Translations under genes and position numbers: made by a program
Shown here: one piece after another, positions 27,478 through 32,491 of the stretch
How the letters are laid out: each line of letters opens with the position of its first letter
How positions within the stretch are numbered: the stretch's first letter is position 1
IMG/VR virus record: IMGVR_UViG_3300027704_000090
Coordinates: 1 to 32,491 of that record
DNA: 32,491 bases
Reading direction: 5' to 3' (one strand)
From: a virus
Notes under the pieces: generated by a model
The model's database searches: none
The model's input: only the letters and a program-made list of their open reading frames with translations
Told to the model about the DNA's origin: nothing

Positions 27478-28878
27478 ATGCAACTTCCAATTCTTAGCGG
27501 CATTTATGCGGATGCAACACCGGGCTTTAGGACTTCTTACCCAAAGAACTTAATTCCAGTACCGCTATCTAATGGCATTTCGCCAGGATTTCTTAGACCT
27601 GCTGATGGTGTTGTGGAGGCTGGCACTGGTCCAGGCGTGGGACGTGGCGGCGTCAATTGGAATGGTGGATTGTATCGAGTGATGGGAACCAAGCTGGTTT
27701 ATATCGCAGAAGATAATACTGTGACGGAGATTGGCGATGTTGGCGGCACAGATCGTGTGACATTCGATTATGGCTTCACTTATCTGGCAATCGCATCAAA
27801 CAACAATTTGTTCTTGTACGATGGCACAACGCTAACGCAGGTCACAGATTCTGATCTTGGCACTGTCTTGGATGTTGTTTGGGTTGATGGTTACTACATG
27901 ACCACAGATGGCGAGTTTCTGGTGGTTACTGACCTAGATGACCCGTTCGCCGTGAACCCACTTAAATACGGATCGTCTGAAGCTGACCCAGATCCGGTTA
28001 CGGCGCTTTTAAAGCTTAGAAACGAAGTCTATGCCCTGAACCGATACACCATTGAGGTTTTTGACAACGTAGGCACCACTGGCTTTCCGTTCCAGCGTAT
28101 CGCAGGCGCACAAATCCAGAAGGGGGCTGTTGGCACGCACGCCTGCTGCGTCTTTATGGATAACATTGCCTTCATGGGTGGTGGCCGCAATGAAGCTCCG
28201 TCTATTTTCATGGGGGCAAACGGATCAACTCAGAAGGTTGCCACGCGGGAGATCGAACAAATCCTGGCGACCTACACTGAGACACAGCTTGCATCTGCCT
28301 TCCTGGAGGAGCGGATTGATAAAGCCCACCAGTTTCTAATTATTCACCTGCCAAACCACACCTTGGTTTTCGACGGCGCAGCAACGCAGGCGATGAGCCA
28401 GCCCGTATGGTTTACGCTGTCATCAACTCTAACTGGGGACGGCCAGTGGAAAGCTTTCTCTGCGATCTGGGTTTATGACAAATGGCAAGTTTGCAACACT
28501 AGCAGCACGCAGTTTGGTTATCTGGATGACACCATTTCATCGCACTGGGGTGCGGAGATCGGCTGGGAGTTTGGAACCCAGATTACTTACAATGAAAGCA
28601 ATGGCGCAATCTTTCACCAGCTTGAGTTGATTGCCCTGACTGGGCATGTCGCTGCAAATGCCTCCCCGACCATCTGGGCGCAGCATTCAACCGATGGGGA
28701 GACGTGGAGTGTTGAGAAGCCTGTACGCGCTGGGACGCTGGGGCAACGATCTAAGCGTCTTGTTTGGCTTCAGCAGGGTTACATGAACAATTGGCGCATA
28801 CAGCGCTTCAGGGGCACCTCTGAGGCTCACATATGCATCTCAAGACTAGAGGCGCGGCTAGAGCCGCTGGCATTCTAA
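27478..28878 (+). CDS. Packaged DNA stabilisation protein, P22 gp10-like
   Basis: A 466-aa beta-propeller-like hub protein that plugs the tail below the gp4 ring. MQLPILSGIYADATPGFRTS, LIPVPLSNGISPGFLRPADG, the repeated strands (YIAEDNTVTEIGDVGG, LFLYDGTTLTQVTDS), then IEVFDNVGTTGFPFQRI match P22 gp10 in order and length (472). I chose ATG 27478, six bases after the previous stop. It ends in TAATG. Confidence 0.92.
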   Translation: MQLPILSGIYADATPGFRTSYPKNLIPVPLSNGISPGFLRPADGVVEAGTGPGVGRGGVNWNGGLYRVMGTKLVYIAEDNTVTEIGDVGGTDRVTFDYGFTYLAIASNNNLFLYDGTTLTQVTDSDLGTVLDVVWVDGYYMTTDGEFLVVTDLDDPFAVNPLKYGSSEADPDPVTALLKLRNEVYALNRYTIEVFDNVGTTGFPFQRIAGAQIQKGAVGTHACCVFMDNIAFMGGGRNEAPSIFMGANGSTQKVATREIEQILATYTETQLASAFLEERIDKAHQFLIIHLPNHTLVFDGAATQAMSQPVWFTLSSTLTGDGQWKAFSAIWVYDKWQVCNTSSTQFGYLDDTISSHWGAEIGWEFGTQITYNESNGAIFHQLELIALTGHVAANASPTIWAQHSTDGETWSVEKPVRAGTLGQRSKRLVWLQQGYMNNWRIQRFRGTSEAHICISRLEARLEPLAF

Positions 28879-29771
28879 TGGTAACGCCAATCACGCCCAC
28901 CCGGAACCAAATTGCAAAGATGGCTCAGAACGATCCTGAGTTGACGAAGGCGATTGAGCAACTTTTCACAGTTTCTGGAACAACTACGCCTGCTGACATT
29001 GCCGCTCTAACGATTTTGATTGAGAACGCGGCGTTTAATGCTGGTGTTGCCAACAACAAGGCCGAAAGCTATCAGCCAAATTTCCAGAAGCTGGATTACG
29101 TTGACTTCAACCGGGTTGGTCCGCACGTTGCTGCGGCACGGCGTATGCAGTGGAACGATGACGATGGCACAATTGACTTTGGCCTTAACGATGATGTGGT
29201 GCTGCAAGTCGGTCAAGAAATGCAATTCTACGCCAAGAACACGTCTGGCGGTGCAATTGATAACGGCAGTCCGGTTATGTTTACTGGCGCTCTCGGCGCA
29301 TCTGGAAAGCTTACGTTTTCAAAAGCTGTGGCTGACGGGTCTATTGCTTCACTTTACATGATGGGCGTTGCGACTGAAGAAATCCCTGACAATGGGTTTG
29401 GATACATCACCAGCTTTGGCAAAGTTCGCGGTTTTGATACCAGCGGAACGCCTTACAGTGAGACATGGACTGATGGCGATATTATTTACTTCAGCCCAAC
29501 TGTTGCGGGTGGATGGACTAATGTTCTCCCAGTAGCGCCAAATCTTGATCTGCCTGTCGCTGTGGTTTTAAACGCTGGCGGATCTGGTTCAATCTTTGTT
29601 CGTATGAACACGGGGCAATATTTAACTTCACTGCATGACGTTCACGCGCCTTCGCCTTCTGATGGTCAGGTGTTGGCTTATAGTACCGCAAACAGTAGGT
29701 GGCAAAACACAACACCTATTTCTGCTAATGACGCAACAGCACGCACACTCGTTTGGTTGGAGGCTTACTAA
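28878..29771 (+). CDS. Structural protein with a conserved beta domain, possible tail needle or head fibre
   Basis: A 297-aa protein starting in TAATG. The helical start (ITPTRNQIAKMAQNDPELTK, IEQLFTVSGTTTPADIA) would suit a trimeric stalk or attachment region. It is followed by MQWNDDDGTIDFGLNDD and VGQEMQFYAKNTSGGAIDNG, a domain seen in many phage virion proteins. The C-terminus has the HDVHAPSPSDGQVLAYST motif common in fibre ends. It sits where P22 has its needle gene (gp26), but it lacks a long coiled coil, so needle function is only one option. Confidence 0.65.
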   Translation: MVTPITPTRNQIAKMAQNDPELTKAIEQLFTVSGTTTPADIAALTILIENAAFNAGVANNKAESYQPNFQKLDYVDFNRVGPHVAAARRMQWNDDDGTIDFGLNDDVVLQVGQEMQFYAKNTSGGAIDNGSPVMFTGALGASGKLTFSKAVADGSIASLYMMGVATEEIPDNGFGYITSFGKVRGFDTSGTPYSETWTDGDIIYFSPTVAGGWTNVLPVAPNLDLPVAVVLNAGGSGSIFVRMNTGQYLTSLHDVHAPSPSDGQVLAYSTANSRWQNTTPISANDATARTLVWLEAY

Positions 29772-30106
29772 TGGCATATAATGACATCACCCCGATCAAG
29801 CTGGGTCAGGATGCAATCACAGCAAGCGTGACAACGCTCTATACTGTCCCAGCGTCCACTCGCGCCTTTGTGAAGAACTTGGATGTTGTAAACACATCTG
29901 CGGGTGCTTTGACTTATAACATCTTTCTTGTGCCTTCTGGCGATACAGCGGGAACTGCCAATGCTTTGTTCTATAACTTCCCGATCAGCAGCAAAGAAAA
30001 CATTCAGTGGACTGGTACGCAGATCCTAGACGCGGGTGACACAATCCAAATTCAGGCATCCAGCACTGGCGTCACAATCACAGCAAGCGGGGCGGAGGCA
30101 ATATAA
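29771..30106 (+). CDS. Small beta-sandwich virion protein A
   Basis: A 111-aa protein, TAATG-coupled at both ends. Beta strands are clear (SVTTLYTVPASTRAFVKNLD, VVNTSAGALTYNIFLVPSG, then GDTIQIQASSTGVTIT). It looks like a distant relative of the next gene's product. Likely a decoration or tail-surface protein. Confidence 0.6.
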   Translation: MAYNDITPIKLGQDAITASVTTLYTVPASTRAFVKNLDVVNTSAGALTYNIFLVPSGDTAGTANALFYNFPISSKENIQWTGTQILDAGDTIQIQASSTGVTITASGAEAI

Positions 30107-30444
30107 TGACCATCACACCAACAGTTCTGATCGAGCCTAAGTTGGCTGAAGCCACCAACACGGTACAATACAGCGCAACCGGCGTGAACGCCATTGTGGA
30201 CAAATTCACTGTAACCAACAATGGCGCTGCGGCGGCAACCGTCACAATCAATGTCCCAACAAATCTTGGGACTGCTGACGCCTCAAACCGCATTGTGAAT
30301 GCTCGAAACATTGAAGTTGGTGAGACGTACACATGCCCTGAACTTGTGGGTCAGGTGCTTTTGGATGCTGATTACATTTCCACAACATCCAGTGTGGCTA
30401 CGACATTAACCATTCGCGCCTCTGGGCGTGAGATAAAACTATAG
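30106..30444 (+). CDS. Small beta-sandwich virion protein B
   Basis: A 112-aa protein, TAATG start. The strands follow the same order as in the preceding gene (NAIVDKFTVTNNGAAAATVT, INVPTNL, then ISTTSSVATTLTIRASGREI). It has equal length and a shared VxN...A.T.xI pattern, so the two genes probably arose by duplication. Likely surface protein. Confidence 0.6.
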   Translation: MTITPTVLIEPKLAEATNTVQYSATGVNAIVDKFTVTNNGAAAATVTINVPTNLGTADASNRIVNARNIEVGETYTCPELVGQVLLDADYISTTSSVATTLTIRASGREIKL

Positions 30445-30463
30445 AGACTGAGGGGTTGGCAAA

Positions 30464-31009
30464 ATGACAAATCTAAGCGATAATGCGGGTGCTGAGACAG
30501 TGGCCCACCAGCAGGCGATCCTTCAAGAGGACAGCCCATTGCAGCTTGTTGAGAGAAATGAAGAGTTTGCGGAGATCGACTTAGATATTGTCGAGGAATA
30601 TCTTTTGTCTCAGGACCAGGCTGAATGCCCTGTTCAGCATTACTTCGGCCCAGGTGTATGTATCCGTGAATTGTTTGTTCCTGCGGGTTCTCTGGTTTTG
30701 AGCCATAAGCACAAAGAGCAAACAATGAACATTCTGCTCAAGGGCAAAGCGGCAGTCGTTATCAACGAAGAAGTCCGCGTTATCGAAGGGCCGTATATTT
30801 TTGTAAGTGAGCCTGGCAGAAAGCTTGGCTACGCAATTGAGGATGTTGTCTGGCAGAATGTTTTTGCCACAGATGAGACAGATCCAGAAAAGATAGAAGA
30901 TCTGTTCGTTGACAAGTCTGATGCTTGGAAAAGCAAGCAAGATGAAAAGAAATATGCAGATGCGATAAGCCAAGCTGTTCGCAAGCAACTCGGAGGGTTT
31001 AGCATATGA
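30464..31009 (+). CDS. Cupin-fold protein in the virion operon (181 aa)
   Basis: A helical acidic start (about 10-50) leads into a cupin barrel: GVCIRELFVPAGSLVLSHKH (Gly75, His81, His83), then NILLKGKAAVVINEEV, IEGPYIFVSEPGRKLGYAIE and WQNVFATDETD. The first metal motif keeps both histidines but has Thr87 where Glu is usual; motif 2 lacks its histidine. So it is either a degenerate structural cupin or a metal site with changed ligands. A helical tail follows. The place between tail and ejection genes suggests a virion or assembly role. Function unknown. Confidence 0.75.
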   Translation: MTNLSDNAGAETVAHQQAILQEDSPLQLVERNEEFAEIDLDIVEEYLLSQDQAECPVQHYFGPGVCIRELFVPAGSLVLSHKHKEQTMNILLKGKAAVVINEEVRVIEGPYIFVSEPGRKLGYAIEDVVWQNVFATDETDPEKIEDLFVDKSDAWKSKQDEKKYADAISQAVRKQLGGFSI

Positions 31010-31719
31010 GCATGATGGCAACAGCGGTAATTGGATCGGCTGTCATTGGCGGTGTGATGCAAAGCAAAGCAGCTAAAACAGCAGCAGCCGCGCAAACACA
31101 AGCCGCAGATAAGGGCATTGCCGAGCAGCAGAGGCAGTTTGACAGAGTAAGGGAACTTTTAAACCCATACGTTGAAGCCGGTGGCGTAGGTCTTGAGCAG
31201 CAAATGGCACTGGGCGGTATGTCTGGTCCTGAAGCGCAGCAGGCTGCTATCGATGCCATTGAAGGCGGGGTTGAGTTCGAAACATTAACCCGACAGGGCG
31301 AAGAAGCAATTTTACAGCAAGCTTCTGCGACAGGCGGTTTGCGTGGCGGAAACACTCAGGGCGCTTTGGCTCAGTTCCGACCACAGGTTTTGTCATCGCT
31401 TATTAACCAGCAATATACACGGCTGGGTGGCTTTACCTCTATGGGACAGAACGCTGCGGTTGGAGTTGGTAACGCGGGAATGGAGACAGGACAGAATATT
31501 TCGAACCTCTATGGCCAGCAGGGCGCTTTTGCTGCTAAGTCTGCCGTGGCCCAAGGCGAGGCTTGGGGCAATGCTATGGGTGGCGTCAGCAAGTACGCAG
31601 GCGGTGTTTCTTCTGGAGCTTTCCCTGGCTTTGGTGGGTTTGGTGGTGGTTCGTCTAGCACAAACTCCATAAGTGGCCCTATGACCAGTTCCATGAGACC
31701 ACCAGCGGGGACGTTCTAA
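31006..31719 (+). CDS. First ejection-type protein (P22 gp7-like position, 237 aa)
   Basis: ATGA overlap with the cupin gene. The N-terminal segment (MATAVIGSAVIGGVMQSKAA) is hydrophobic and small-residue rich, followed by a helical Ala/Gln region (AAQTQAADKGIAEQQRQFDR). Then comes the ELLNPYVEAGGVGLEQQMAL motif that recurs in phage DNA-transfer proteins, and a Gly-rich C-terminus (YAGGVSSGAFPGFGGFGGG). This is the usual look of the smallest ejection protein of P22-like phages. It would be packaged inside the capsid and inserted in the host envelope. Confidence 0.75.
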   Translation: MSMMATAVIGSAVIGGVMQSKAAKTAAAAQTQAADKGIAEQQRQFDRVRELLNPYVEAGGVGLEQQMALGGMSGPEAQQAAIDAIEGGVEFETLTRQGEEAILQQASATGGLRGGNTQGALAQFRPQVLSSLINQQYTRLGGFTSMGQNAAVGVGNAGMETGQNISNLYGQQGAFAAKSAVAQGEAWGNAMGGVSKYAGGVSSGAFPGFGGFGGGSSSTNSISGPMTSSMRPPAGTF

Positions 31720-32491
31720 TGGTAAACCCTGTTGATTATACGATGAACGTCCTAAACCCGGTTGAAGGCTACATGCAGGGCTTGAAGTTTGGTGAGGGCA
31801 TTCAGACCAATCGCCAAAACCGTGAACTGGCTCAAAACCAAGAAGGGCGGACGCAAGAAAAATTTGCTATGGCCAAAGAGGATCGCGCTAAAGACATTCA
31901 ACAGCAGCAGGCTAAAGCCGCAGCAGCGAGAAAGCAGCAACAGCAAGCAGTGGCTGGCAGGGAAATGCTTTTTGAATACTATCAAAAGCAAAAGGATGGG
32001 AGCGCCACGCCAGATGATTTGCGTAAAGCCATGCTGTATTTCCCTAATCAGCTTGCAAAGTTTGAAGAGTTGAACCGGAGCTTCACAGAAGAAAGACGTG
32101 GCAACGAGGTGACGTTTGGCAGACAGGTTCTGTTTGGTTTGAAAAACAACCGCCCTGAAGCTGTTCGAAGGTTACTTCAAGAACGCCATGATGCTGCTAC
32201 TGATCCTGGCTCAAGAGCTGCATATCAATCTCAGCTAGAGATGCTTAAAGTAGATCCCGAAGGGCTGGCAATGGAAATGACCATGCCAATGCTTTCAATT
32301 GACCCGGAGTTCAATGATTTTTCTAAGCAATACCTTGAGGCAGGTGATGAAGATCTTCCTGCCGAGGTTCGCGAGTTACAGTTCCGAGCGGAGCAAGGCG
32401 GACTTGTTAAGGGAACCCCAGAGTATGAGCAGTTTATACTGTCTGGCGGTTCTAACGACGCAGAACCTTTGTCTGGGATTGGGAAGTTGGC
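31719..32491 (+). CDS. N-terminal part of the 511-aa internal virion / DNA-ejection protein
   Basis: ATG in TAATG overlap. The gene runs past 32364 into the repeated bases and continues at base 1 of the window, ending at 890. N-terminal features are MVNPVDYTMNVLNPVEGYMQ, then a long Gln/Ala/Lys-rich helix (RAKDIQQQQAKAAAARKQQQ, about 56-75), likely coiled coil. A folded part follows (EVTFGRQVLFGLKNNRPEAV, RRLLQERHDAA, then SQLEMLKVDPEG) resembling repeats in other phage ejection proteins. It fits the place of P22 gp20. Function inferred. Confidence 0.75.
   Translation, partial: MVNPVDYTMNVLNPVEGYMQGLKFGEGIQTNRQNRELAQNQEGRTQEKFAMAKEDRAKDIQQQQAKAAAARKQQQQAVAGREMLFEYYQKQKDGSATPDDLRKAMLYFPNQLAKFEELNRSFTEERRGNEVTFGRQVLFGLKNNRPEAVRRLLQERHDAATDPGSRAAYQSQLEMLKVDPEGLAMEMTMPMLSIDPEFNDFSKQYLEAGDEDLPAEVRELQFRAEQGGLVKGTPEYEQFILSGGSNDAEPLSGIGKL
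32365..32491. repeat. Terminal direct repeat, right copy
   Basis: Identical over 127 bases to 1-127. See the left copy for interpretation. Confidence 0.9.

Noticed and set aside
1-32491. 127-bp repeat as true terminal redundancy of the virion DNA
   Set aside because: The length equals a common assembler k-mer size and the repeat lies in mid-gene with continuous reading frame, so assembly overlap is the simpler reading.

Overview
The window appears to be one complete phage genome. Its first 127 bases are repeated exactly as its last 127 bases (1-127 = 32365-32491), and one gene reads cleanly across the join. The true unit is therefore a circular or circularly permuted molecule of about 32,364 bp, cut inside a virion gene. 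The virion genes match the P22 (short-tailed podovirus) plan: P22-type portal, scaffold, HK97-fold coat with I-domain, gp4-like and gp10-like tail accessory proteins, three consecutive ejection-type proteins, and a tailspike with a P22-like head-binding domain. The host is probably an alphaproteobacterium, likely aquatic: the phage carries a GapR/DUF2312 homologue, two small proteins with the GcrA recognition-helix signature and a GTA-type 3-TM holin. I saw no tRNA gene, integrase, CI-type repressor, transposon or CRISPR array.

Layout. (1) A divergent control region at 12277-12392 has a near-consensus rightward promoter and small palindromes. (2) A leftward early operon (12276 down to 9371) encodes a 69-aa protein, a 32-aa membrane peptide, ERF annealing protein, YqaJ/lambda-exo-type nuclease, NinB, an 83-aa protein, GapR-like protein, a basic 60-aa protein and a Ref/HNH nuclease. 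(3) A rightward early operon (12393-18641) encodes a Cro-like protein, a VRR-NUC-like nuclease and a possible winged-helix protein. A 288-nt structured non-coding region follows. Next come an O-like initiator containing iterons, a putative helicase loader, SSB, a SleB-type hydrolase and a dense run of very small, translationally coupled genes. (4) Packaging and head genes (18707-26298): small terminase, a 493-aa ejection-like/enzyme-like fusion, a 48-aa gene, large terminase, portal, scaffold and coat. (5) Tail, connector and ejection genes run from 26350 across the join to 3139. (6) Tailspike, accessory and lysis genes (3202-9337) end against the leftward operon.

How it works together. Rightward transcription would express the control, replication and SSB genes. 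Replication most likely starts at three 22-bp iterons plus three AT-rich 12-mers inside the initiator gene, the same arrangement as lambda ori. The leftward operon supplies a Red-like recombination set, suited to making concatemers for packaging. A second promoter before the portal gene would boost head and tail synthesis. Two holin candidates and an M15 endopeptidase finish the cycle. Together these features suggest a lambdoid-style regulatory and replication plan on a P22-like virion, in a phage that looks virulent or has lost its lysogeny module.

The points most worth a second look are: the 288-nt RNA-like region, with a chain of mutually exclusive helices ending at the initiator's ribosome-binding site; the iteron origin; the combination of GapR and GcrA mimics; the 493-aa protein between the terminase genes; and the TTGT/ACAA palindromes shared by the early and late control sites.
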